The position numbers and the translations under genes were made by a program. The notes beneath the pieces were generated by a model, which was not told the origin of the DNA, did not search any database, and was given only the letters and a program-made list of their open reading frames with translations. Shown in pieces: positions 16,889 through 25,167 of a stretch of DNA of 40,464 nucleotides. This stretch comes from Methylococcaceae bacterium (lineage in GTDB: Bacteria > Pseudomonadota > Gammaproteobacteria > Methylococcales > Methylomonadaceae): assembly GCA_021647145.1 (NCBI GenBank), contig JAKIVF010000014.1, positions 1-40,464 on the forward strand, given 5' to 3'. Positions within the stretch are counted from its first letter, which is position 1. Every line of letters starts with the position of its first letter.

Positions 16889-17857
16889 TCAATATTTAAT
16901 CAGTGCAGAACCCCAGGTAAAACCAGCACCAAATGCCTCTAATAGTATGATCTGTCCTCGTTTAATACGCTGATCCCGCAAGGCCTCATTTAAAGCTAAC
17001 AGTACTGAAGCAGATGAAGTATTCCCCTGGTTTTCTAAGGTCAAAACAACTTGATCCATAGACATTTTTAATTTTCTAGCTGTAGCAGCGATAATTCTGA
17101 TATTTGCTTGATGTGGAACTAACCAATCAACATCGGATTTATCGAGACCGTTAGCCGCTAAAGTTTCATCAACAATACGCCCTAAAGTATTCACTGCAAC
17201 TTTAAAAACTTCGTTGCCTTTCATTTTTATAACACCTCGTTCATCGTTATTTTTAGCCGAAACTTGAGGGTTAGGGCAGTAGAGCAAATCTTCAAAAGCA
17301 CCATCAGAATGGATATGTGTTGATAAAATACCAGGTTCATTAGTTGAGTCCAAAAGCACAGCTCCAGCACCATCACCAAACAAAATACAAGTTCCTCTAT
17401 CAGTCCAGTCAACTAAGCGTGAACAAATCTCAGACCCCACAATTAGGACTTTATCTGCTGCACCGGATTTTATATATTGATCCGCAATACTCAGTGCAAA
17501 AATTGAACCTGAACATGCCGCCTGGATATCAAATGATACACAATTTTGAATTCCTAACCGTTGTTGTAACAAACACGCTGTACTTGGATAAACCCTATCT
17601 GGCGTCCCTGTTGCAATAATAATTAAATCAATTTCACCGGCTTCAATTCCAGCCATTTCAATGGCTTGTTTTGCAGCAATTTCTGCCATACTTGAGGCAG
17701 TTTCTTCTGCACCAGCTATCCGCCGTGTTTTAATACCCGTGCGTTCAACAATCCAGCTATCGGAAGTATCAACTCGTTGTGAAATTTCTTCATTTGTACG
17801 AACAGTTTCAGGTAAATAGCCTCCCGTCCCTATAATTTTTGCACAACGTATAGTCAT
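16889..17857 (-). CDS. fabH: 3-oxoacyl-[acyl-carrier-protein] synthase III
   Basis: FabH starts fatty-acid synthesis by condensing acetyl-CoA with malonyl-ACP. The 322-residue protein shows the Cys-His-Asn triad: the cysteine in DIQAACSGSIFAL (about 113), the histidine in VPHQANIRII (about 248) and the asparagine in ENQGNTSSAS (about 278). It starts two bases after plsX, so translation is likely coupled. It is complete. Confidence 0.96.
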   Translation of the reverse strand: MTIRCAKIIGTGGYLPETVRTNEEISQRVDTSDSWIVERTGIKTRRIAGAEETASSMAEIAAKQAIEMAGIEAGEIDLIIIATGTPDRVYPSTACLLQQRLGIQNCVSFDIQAACSGSIFALSIADQYIKSGAADKVLIVGSEICSRLVDWTDRGTCILFGDGAGAVLLDSTNEPGILSTHIHSDGAFEDLLYCPNPQVSAKNNDERGVIKMKGNEVFKVAVNTLGRIVDETLAANGLDKSDVDWLVPHQANIRIIAATARKLKMSMDQVVLTLENQGNTSSASVLLALNEALRDQRIKRGQIILLEAFGAGFTWGSALIKY

Positions 17858-17859
17858 AC

Positions 17860-18882
17860 TTATTCTCTATTTTTCATCGTTGCAGCAACTTTTGCACTAA
17901 TTTTCTGAGTCACATTTTGTGAAATTTCAATCTCTGCTAAATGAATAGCTGTTTTAAATGCTAAAATATCAGCTCCACCATGGCTTTTAATCACTAAACC
18001 ACGTAGCCCCACAAAACTTGCTCCATTGTACATTCGTGGGTCTACACTTTGCTTAAATATTTTTAAAGCAGGGAAAGCAATTACCGCAGTAAGCTTCGTA
18101 AACATATTTTGAGAAAAAGCACTTTTTAATTTTGTCCCAATCATTTTTGCGGCACCTTCAATTGCTTTTAAAGCAACATTACCAACAAAACCATCAGTTA
18201 CAATCAGATCTACTTTTTCATCCCCTGCATTGATAGAATCACCTTCAACATAACCGATATAATTTAGTGAGGATGCTTCAAATAATTTTGCGGCTGCTTT
18301 AACTTGACCATTGCCTTTCATATCTTCTTCGCCAATATTCAATAAACCAATCTTTGGCTCAGCAATATTTTCTACTGCCTTAACAACCTCTTCGCCCATA
18401 ATAGCAAATTGATATAAATGTTCAGCGGTACAGTCAACATTTGCCCCTAAATCTAAAATATGAGTATGTCCAAAAACAGAGGGAAGTGTTGAAATAATAG
18501 CGGGGCGATCAATACCAGGAATCATTTTCAACACAAACCTGGCAATTGCCATTAATGCACCGGTATTTCCCGCACTTACACAAGCATCGGCATGTCCATC
18601 ACGCACTTGATTAATCGCCACTCGCATGGAAGAATCTTTTTTCCCTCTCAATGCTTTCTGGGGAGACTCATCCATCTCCACTTGCTGTGAGGCATGATGA
18701 ATAATCAACCGTTCTGAGTATTGGATATGATCATGGGCTAAGCATTCATTTAAAACAACTTCATCTCCAACGAGAATAAGTTTTAGGTCTGAATTTGCCT
18801 TTAAGCATTCTAACGATGCGGGCACGGTCACTTCAGGACCATAATCCCCACCCATAGCATCAATTGCAATTATTGAACTCAC
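17860..18882 (-). CDS. plsX: Phosphate acyltransferase PlsX
   Basis: PlsX converts acyl-ACP to acyl-phosphate, the acyl donor for PlsY in phospholipid synthesis. The 340-residue protein begins SSIIAIDAMGGDYGP, the family hallmark, and contains MDESPQKALRGKKDSSM, SAGNTGALMA and LDLGANVDC. The start is GTG; the standard N-terminus supports it. It follows rpmF by about 100 bases, as in other gammaproteobacteria. Confidence 0.96.
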   Translation of the reverse strand: MSSIIAIDAMGGDYGPEVTVPASLECLKANSDLKLILVGDEVVLNECLAHDHIQYSERLIIHHASQQVEMDESPQKALRGKKDSSMRVAINQVRDGHADACVSAGNTGALMAIARFVLKMIPGIDRPAIISTLPSVFGHTHILDLGANVDCTAEHLYQFAIMGEEVVKAVENIAEPKIGLLNIGEEDMKGNGQVKAAAKLFEASSLNYIGYVEGDSINAGDEKVDLIVTDGFVGNVALKAIEGAAKMIGTKLKSAFSQNMFTKLTAVIAFPALKIFKQSVDPRMYNGASFVGLRGLVIKSHGGADILAFKTAIHLAEIEISQNVTQKISAKVAATMKNRE

Positions 18883-18981
18883 GCTTAGAATTAACTCCGG
18901 AATATTTTAAGAATCAACCATAGAATTAGGGTTAACTATATTAACTTCTAACTAAAGCATTTTAACTCAAGTTATTAATAT

Positions 18982-19161
18982 CTAATCTTCTTCGTTAACA
19001 ACAACTTGCCGCCCTTTAAAAATACCATCTGGTGTCATATGATGACGTAAATGAGTCTCTCCAGTCATTGGATCTTGAGACAAGGTTTTACTTGTTAGTG
19101 AGTCGTGTGAACGGCGTTGCCCACGTCTAGATCGTGTTACTTTGCTTTTTTGTACAGCCAT
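18982..19161 (-). CDS. rpmF: 50S ribosomal protein L32
   Basis: A short gene whose product begins MAVQKSKVTRSRRGQRRSHD and continues through ETHLRHHMTPDG, matching L32 along its length. L32 is a component of the large ribosomal subunit. At about 59 residues it is of normal size. I place the end by the canonical tail (KGRQVV then an acidic end and TAG); my base-by-base reading of the A run near 19018-19022 leaves the last codons uncertain by one base. It lies between yceD and plsX, its usual place. Confidence 0.9.
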   Translation of the reverse strand: MAVQKSKVTRSRRGQRRSHDSLTSKTLSQDPMTGETHLRHHMTPDGIFKGRQVVVNEED

Positions 19162-19163
19162 TA

Positions 19164-19682
19164 TTAATCTCCAGTATTTTTTAGTTTAGCTAAAACAGAA
19201 AACGGGTTGTCAGACCTCAATTGTTGCTCCTCATCCACTATCGTAATATCTTCATCATTTCTTTTAACACATTCATAGTCATGCTTAGGAATGTCAGGTA
19301 ATGCTAACAACACCTCATCTTCAATAAGCTCAACGAGAGAAACATTCTCATCTTCCATGATAAAAGGTTCACAATCGTTTGTTAGCCTATCCGCTTGCTC
19401 TAATGATGTTACAAAACCTAATTTAAAGTCTCTATCAATCAATAACTCAAACTGACTCAAACAAACTTGACACTCAAGCTTTAAATTTGTTTTGATATTG
19501 CCTTGAACAGTAGGAACACTTCCTTCCTTCTCAAAAGACACATCAATTTCTACGATGCCTGATGTATCTTGCAATATATCAGATAAACGATCTAACACAC
19601 TTATTTCAAATACTCCTGATAACTTCTTCCCTCTTTCCGAGAAACTTACAGGCCTTATTGAAATGGGTAATCGATCTAACAT
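19164..19682 (-). CDS. yceD: Large ribosomal RNA subunit accumulation protein YceD (DUF177)
   Basis: A 172-residue cytoplasmic protein of the DUF177/YceD family, needed for normal 23S rRNA accumulation in plants and bacteria. The core LKLECQVCLSQFELLID (about 75-90) contains the conserved CxxC pair, followed by the acidic stretch VSLVELIEDEVLLALPDIPKH. It stops three bases before the rpmF start; yceD-rpmF-plsX is a widespread order. It is probably the first gene of the long minus-strand operon. Confidence 0.92.
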   Translation of the reverse strand: MLDRLPISIRPVSFSERGKKLSGVFEISVLDRLSDILQDTSGIVEIDVSFEKEGSVPTVQGNIKTNLKLECQVCLSQFELLIDRDFKLGFVTSLEQADRLTNDCEPFIMEDENVSLVELIEDEVLLALPDIPKHDYECVKRNDEDITIVDEEQQLRSDNPFSVLAKLKNTGD

Positions 19683-20229
19683 AACTGGACAATTCTAAAT
19701 GTAATTTATATTTTCGTCAATATTTGTCCAGTATTAAATGTACCTTATTGATAAGTAATTAAATTTTATTGAACAGTTTCTCCGTGGGTCTCACATATTC
19801 TGAGAAGAACAATCGTTTCATGGTTTTGTGAAGAAATCTGGGCAATAAATTCTGCAGAATCACTCTTAAATACGAGGGCTGGAAATTATCTGCAAGTGAC
19901 TCTTTGTCTTTTTGTCCGGATTTTCCGCAAACTCCATGTTCAACTATTTTTCTAAGATTATACTGCCAAGGCTTCCATAGATTTTCTTTTGTCTAAGTGG
20001 GGACTGGTAAAATGAATAGAGTTTGCATAGCAGACTAGGTATGTGCTAACGTTATATTAAGCTTAATCAGTTAGTTAGTACTTTATAGGTTTTTTAGCTT
20101 CATTTTTGAGTCAGTTTTTTTATAGTCACTGCTGCTAAAAATAGTCTTAGTTTTTATTTATTTTGCAAGATGCTCTAATTGATTACCAGTTTTAATAAAA
20201 ACCATACATTACAAATAAGGACTCTCACC
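19683..20229. other. Gene-free stretch between divergent yceD and the Calx-beta protein
   Basis: No convincing gene. It must hold divergent promoters for yceD and for the secreted-protein gene. On the minus strand 19766-19891 there is a 40-codon open frame with protein-like composition (PALVFKSDSAEFIAQISSQ and IVLLRICETHGETVQ) that starts after a stop; it may be a relic of a lost gene, but I do not recognise it. Confidence 0.4.
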
Positions 20230-22857
20230 ATGTCTAATTATTTATCTAAATTTTTAAGTATAAATAATATTATTTCTTTAGACCTAAAGCTGAAAGGAGT
20301 TATAGGTATAAGTTTGCTTCTCGCTTTTTTAATCTCGTGGCCAAGCATTACAAATGCACAGTCATATGATGGTTTTAATTGTGAGAGTGGTAGCGAAGTA
20401 GTTTTAGAAACGCCGACAGGAGAAGGTGGATGGGGAGATGTTGCTGCATTAACTGATAATGACGCATGGTCTGTTTGGGGTGCAAATTATCCAAATAATG
20501 CAATTGCTACTATAAACTTAAATAGTCCTCAAACAATTCTTCAAGCAAGCATATTTGAAAATGTTTTTCTACCAGCTTCAAAAATATCAGAGATAAGCTT
20601 TGTTAAAACAAATGGTGAATCAGTAACTATAGATATTGATTTAGGGGGTTCTACACCACAAAATCAATGGCATAATAAAAAAAATATTAATATTACTGAT
20701 GTAATTCAGGTGATTTTTTCTCGTGATAATGCAACAGAAAATGTTGCTGAAATTAAACTTTGTAGTGAGTTAAGTACCCCAACTTTTTCTATCGAAGATG
20801 TGCAAGTTACAGAAGGTGGTTTAGCGACATTTATAGTGACTGGCTTCGGCAATTTCTCATATTCGCTAGATTACAATAATAGCACTGACATTAATGATTT
20901 TGTTGGATTAACAACAGGAACAGGTACTTCTCCGACTACAGTCGTGATACAAACCAATGATGATAGTAAGATAGAGGGTGAAGAGAACTTTTTAATTAAC
21001 CTTAGTAATGGTGCGGAAGTAGTCGCTTCAGCACAAGGTGTTATAACTGACAATGATATTGGGTCAGGATGTAGATTTGATAAAGATACTAACTTTCAAG
21101 CTTGTCTTCCGTGGGAAGTAAATACAGGTGTCACTGTCAAGGTCAATCAAGCGATGTACATAAACTGGCGACCAGGTGCAGTACATAAGGCAAAGGGGGC
21201 AAACATAAACGAAGATATAGCGAGTTATGGGCATGGAATCAATACCCCCAACAATGTAAATTGTTTTGAAAGGCATGATAGATACTGGACATTGGGAGAT
21301 GATGGTTACGCTTATCATACTTGGCATCCAGCTGATGATGGTATATGCTCCTATTTGCATGAACATGGTGACGACCCAAACCCGACTAACTTTGTAAATA
21401 CAGGCGATCAATATATTGATCCAGAAACAGGAGTTAAACGAAAGTCACAGGCATTTGAGTACGCTAAAGGAGTTTACGGAAGCGGCTACCTTCCTTTCGG
21501 TTATGCGATGACAGTTTACAATAACAGTCGTCCACAGGAAGAGAGACGCAGAGAGGATCATTTTGGGCATAAGGTTGTTATTGCTAATGGCATAAGAATG
21601 GCGATAGGTAATCCACAAAATATTGGTGAAGATATTTATGATACGGGCATACGCTGTGACTGGTATTCTAAAATCCATCAAGGCTCATACTCAGCAGATG
21701 CTTTAACCAATAATATGCACGAGTATTATTTAAATCTGGTTTGTAATGACGGTGAGCCTGTACAGGGTGATCACCCTAAAATTTATAATAATATTGATGC
21801 CCATAGGTCTGATGTCACTAAAATTTCTTTTAAAACTATGCTTAACTGGGGTAATCCTTACCTTATTAAAGAGAATGGAGCTGGAGGATGGAATGCTTAT
21901 GTACCTATAAGCAACCCCGCTTCGCAGAGGCATTTTATAACAGTATGGGATGCTGTCACAGCAAACTCCCAAGGCTCTGTTACACATTTCAGTACATATA
22001 ATCCAATTATCTCTTTGCTACAAAATGTATGGGGTGGAAATGAACCGATTCCTTCTTTAGACACTAAACCGACAATAATAAACGATGCTCCCTTGGACTT
22101 TGCTGAAAGTGGTTCACGTGACTTTGAGTTTTTTAGTAGTTATATATGGAAAAATGAATGGGATACGTGGACTACGGATGCTAGTAGTTATGATGCTGAT
22201 AAAGGAATCAATTTCCCAGAGCTTTGGTCAGGACCATCAGGAAACAGGTTCAAGACAGTTAATGGAGGAGCCTTAAGTTTTGCTCCCTACTATATTATAA
22301 AAAATCCATCTCGAATGTTGTCTGAAAATTCAGTGGGTGGACTTGAGTTAGAAAGAACGGTAGATCTTTGTATGAGTGCACCAAAAAGAGCATTTTGTTC
22401 AGAAATTGATGATAATACGGACTGGAAAGAAACACAGTTTTTTAATGGCACTGTTCGAGGACTTAACTTTAAAGCCATTCATTTGAATAATACTGGAACT
22501 GATGTTACTAGCTGGTGTACTGATGCCATTGGTGAAACACTAACTGTAGTTAATGATAATGGTCAGTGTAGTAGCCCTGAGTCGCGAATACTCCAGAAGG
22601 CAAGCGCCATTGATAATGGCTGGCAAGGATATAGTAATAGTGAAAGAACTATATGTGAACTTAATGGTTCTGATCATTGTGGTGATGCTATCATAGGTAC
22701 AATCGAGCGATGGTCAATTGATTATCAAAATAATCAGTGGATAACTCACAGAAAAAAAGCAAAATATCTTGGCGGTTCACATTATAAAGGAGCTGGCATG
22801 GGCTATGAGTGGATCATTAATCATGGCAATGAAGTAAAAGTTAGAGTCCCCAACTAA
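20230..22857 (+). CDS. Large secreted protein with galactose-binding-like and Calx-beta domains
   Basis: An 875-residue exported protein of unknown function. The N-terminus has a signal sequence (hydrophobic about 24-42, ending SITNAQS). A beta-sandwich resembling carbohydrate-binding (discoidin-like) domains covers about 45-175. A Calx-beta domain follows (about 178-275: VTEGGLATFIVTGFG ... DDSKIEGEENFLINL ... ITDNDI), a calcium-binding adhesion module. The large C-terminal part has histidine-rich CFERHDRYW, YHTWHPADDGICSYLHEHGD and EDHFGHK, which could bind metal and suggest an enzyme. The ATG at 20230 is chosen for AAGGA nine bases upstream; a TTG at 20179 also exists. Confidence 0.72.
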   Translation: MSNYLSKFLSINNIISLDLKLKGVIGISLLLAFLISWPSITNAQSYDGFNCESGSEVVLETPTGEGGWGDVAALTDNDAWSVWGANYPNNAIATINLNSPQTILQASIFENVFLPASKISEISFVKTNGESVTIDIDLGGSTPQNQWHNKKNINITDVIQVIFSRDNATENVAEIKLCSELSTPTFSIEDVQVTEGGLATFIVTGFGNFSYSLDYNNSTDINDFVGLTTGTGTSPTTVVIQTNDDSKIEGEENFLINLSNGAEVVASAQGVITDNDIGSGCRFDKDTNFQACLPWEVNTGVTVKVNQAMYINWRPGAVHKAKGANINEDIASYGHGINTPNNVNCFERHDRYWTLGDDGYAYHTWHPADDGICSYLHEHGDDPNPTNFVNTGDQYIDPETGVKRKSQAFEYAKGVYGSGYLPFGYAMTVYNNSRPQEERRREDHFGHKVVIANGIRMAIGNPQNIGEDIYDTGIRCDWYSKIHQGSYSADALTNNMHEYYLNLVCNDGEPVQGDHPKIYNNIDAHRSDVTKISFKTMLNWGNPYLIKENGAGGWNAYVPISNPASQRHFITVWDAVTANSQGSVTHFSTYNPIISLLQNVWGGNEPIPSLDTKPTIINDAPLDFAESGSRDFEFFSSYIWKNEWDTWTTDASSYDADKGINFPELWSGPSGNRFKTVNGGALSFAPYYIIKNPSRMLSENSVGGLELERTVDLCMSAPKRAFCSEIDDNTDWKETQFFNGTVRGLNFKAIHLNNTGTDVTSWCTDAIGETLTVVNDNGQCSSPESRILQKASAIDNGWQGYSNSERTICELNGSDHCGDAIIGTIERWSIDYQNNQWITHRKKAKYLGGSHYKGAGMGYEWIINHGNEVKVRVPN

Positions 22858-23014
22858 TAGAGTATATTTTATACCTTTGGCTTCAATCCAAGTAGGTTAA
22901 CCTAAATAACTAGCGCAAAATCCTTCAGTTAATGTTATCAATTATATATCAGCGCTAATCTTTTGATATATACCTAAATAATACTTCCTATTGACTAGAA
23001 TTGCTAAAAAAAAT

Positions 23015-23161
23015 TATGCTAACCAAAACGCAGGAACGAACTTGCGATTACTCTCTAATGGCAGAACGGCTCCAGCGCACCTCCAACAACGTACATCAAT
23101 TCTTATGTCCTATTCTAAAGGAAAAACCAATCTTGAAATTATGAGTGAACAGGGTATCTAA
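23015..23161 (+). pseudogene. Transposase N-terminal fragment (IS630-like helix-turn-helix)
   Basis: A short open frame reads NLRLLSNGRTAPAHLQQR and then ILMSYSKGKTNLEIMSEQG before a TAA at 23159. This is the pattern of the N-terminal helix-turn-helix of IS630-like transposases (arginine-rich lead, RA/RTxILL, GxTNxEIA, QGI). The rest of the gene is absent. I regard it as a decayed mobile element; the exact family is by eye and unsure. Confidence 0.5.
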
Positions 23162-23178
23162 AAAATCACGTAAGTCGA

Positions 23179-23397
23179 ATGAACGATAGCGTTATCTGGC
23201 ATTTTTTAGTGAAATGTACTTTAGACTCTACTTTTCTTTCCCACCTTACGAATTACATAGCTTTATGCTTTACAGGCGCTTATGGCAGTATTCAACGTTT
23301 TGTTAAACAACGGAAAATTGATAACAGAAACTCACCTTCTAGTAAACAAGTTTTTATTCCATGGTCCTTTCCAGTAGGTGAAGCCTGTCTGATTTAA
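23179..23397 (+). pseudogene. Transposase fragment (IS21 IstA-like)
   Basis: The 72-codon frame has no plausible N-terminus, but its second half reads GAYGSIQRFVKQRK and VFIPWSFPVGEAC, matching the internal region of IS21-family IstA proteins (GSYxSVxRFV ... FVPLxFxPGEAxQxD). It stops just where IstA would continue with its catalytic domain. With the adjacent IS630-like fragment, it shows that this gap is a graveyard of insertion sequences. Confidence 0.5.
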
Positions 23398-23555
23398 TAA
23401 TGATGTTTCTATGATTTTATAATTTATCAACTAAACTTTCTTTAATACGAGAACTTTTTTCCCGTAAATGGTAACGAATACCCGTTATATGTGCAGTAAT
23501 TCTGTAACAACACGGCACTTCGAAAAGAAACTCAAACCAAATTTGAAGGATGTTT

Positions 23556-25109
23556 ATGAAACTTAGCAACAAACCACTTAAGCTCATTCTTACCTTATGC
23601 CTATTTGACTCACTTTTGATAGTCCAAGCAGGAGAAGTAACTAGTCATACTTTACCTGACAATCAGTGGCACCTGATTAGCCTTCCATACAGCCTAGGTA
23701 CAAACAATACAGTTAGTGATATCTTCGGCGATGATGGCTTAGGAGTCTACGATTCAGATTGGGTTATATTCAGTTACAACACAACCACAAATAAATACAT
23801 TAAACCAAGATTAACTGATACGCTTAGTCAAGGTGTTGGGTATTGGATTATCCAGAATTCAGGCAGTGATAAAAAATTAGATATGCCTAAAAATAGTACA
23901 CCTACTACAAATACTGCTGCTTGCCCTACAGACAACTGCTTTAAAATTCCTTTGGCAACAAAACCAGGTACTAGCCAATGGAATATGCTAGGTTACCCGT
24001 TTAGTTCTGAGACACTATTAAGCAAAACAAGAGTAGAAACAACTTCTCCCATTTGTAGTTCAGGCTGTACAATAGAAGAAGCCAAAGGTGAAGATATTAT
24101 CCATAACCAGCTCATGAGTTATAATGGCTCTACCTACAAAACTATTGATGCAACTGCTGGTCGCTTAAAACCTTGGCTGGGTTACTGGGCAAATACAGAG
24201 AATAATGCAGATGGTAAATCTCCTTCATTAGTTATTCCTAAACCAGAAGAATGCTCAATTTTCCCTGCTGATAACCCTTGGAACCAGGATATTTCGTCAC
24301 TACCTATTCATCCTAAATCAGCTGCATACATGGCATCAATTGGCTTAGGAGGTCGACTCCATCCTGATTTTGGCACTGTATGGAATGGAGCGCCAAATGG
24401 TATACCCGTTGTTGATGTACAAGCTGATACTCCACGCCGAAACGTGGAATTTAAATACTCCGGCGAAAGTGATCACCAACCTTACCCAATTCCGGATAAT
24501 CCTCCTATTGAAGGAGGTCCTAATGGGACAGGAGATCGTCATATTATCATGGTAGATCGCAGTGCTTGTAAGTTGTATGAATTGTTCCGCGCTTTCCCTC
24601 CTGGTGCGAGTGAGAATCCATTTTCTGATAGTTGGTATGCAGGTTCAGGTGCAATATTTGATCTAACATCAAATAACTTACGTCCTGACTTTTGGACCAG
24701 TGCCGATGCAGCAGGACTACCCGTTTACCCAGGCCTAGTGCAGTATGATGAGGTTATGATACAAAAAGAAATTCGTCATGCATTACGTTTTACGGTCAAA
24801 AAATCTCAAAGAGCATTTATTCACCCTGCCACACACTTTGCATCTAGTTCCACTGATCAAAACTTACCTCCAATGGGATTAAGAGTCCGTTTAAAAGCAA
24901 GCTTTGATATTTCAGGCTTTCCTGAAGAAGTACAGGTTATTCTTAAAGCTCTGAAAAAATATGGCATGTTACTTGCCGATAATGGTGGTAACTGGTTTAT
25001 TTCTGGATCCCCAGATCCGCGCTGGAGCGTTGACAACTTAAGTAAACTACATAATGTGCCAGGTAGTGCATTTGAGGCTGTTAGTACTGGAGCATTAATT
25101 ACTCGTTAA
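23556..25109 (+). CDS. Secreted protein of unknown function with conserved C-terminal domain
   Basis: A 517-residue exported protein: signal peptide about 1-25 (ending VQAGE), an N-terminal beta-rich part (about 26-215) with paired cysteines (CPTDNC, CSSGC), and a C-terminal domain from about 225. The latter has FPADNPWNQDISSLP, GDRHIIMVDRSACKLYELF, SGAIFDLTSNNLRPDFWTSA, EIRHALRFTV and FIHPATHFASSSTD. I have seen this C-terminal block in uncharacterised secreted proteins of other bacteria, but it has no function I can name. The ATG at 23556 is chosen over 23550 because AAGGA sits at proper spacing. Confidence 0.72.
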   Translation: MKLSNKPLKLILTLCLFDSLLIVQAGEVTSHTLPDNQWHLISLPYSLGTNNTVSDIFGDDGLGVYDSDWVIFSYNTTTNKYIKPRLTDTLSQGVGYWIIQNSGSDKKLDMPKNSTPTTNTAACPTDNCFKIPLATKPGTSQWNMLGYPFSSETLLSKTRVETTSPICSSGCTIEEAKGEDIIHNQLMSYNGSTYKTIDATAGRLKPWLGYWANTENNADGKSPSLVIPKPEECSIFPADNPWNQDISSLPIHPKSAAYMASIGLGGRLHPDFGTVWNGAPNGIPVVDVQADTPRRNVEFKYSGESDHQPYPIPDNPPIEGGPNGTGDRHIIMVDRSACKLYELFRAFPPGASENPFSDSWYAGSGAIFDLTSNNLRPDFWTSADAAGLPVYPGLVQYDEVMIQKEIRHALRFTVKKSQRAFIHPATHFASSSTDQNLPPMGLRVRLKASFDISGFPEEVQVILKALKKYGMLLADNGGNWFISGSPDPRWSVDNLSKLHNVPGSAFEAVSTGALITR

Positions 25110-25167
25110 TACTCTTCACACAATCAAGTTTTCGGTTTTCTATCAATTTCTTTTTACCAAAACTTGA

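Noticed and set aside
18976..19161. Possible frameshift at the 3' end of rpmF
   Set aside because: My reading of one A run is uncertain by a base; the canonical 59-residue L32 tail is the simpler explanation.
21064..21411. 115-codon minus-strand frame inside the Calx-beta protein
   Set aside because: No ribosome-binding site or recognisable domain; opposite strand of a long coding gene.
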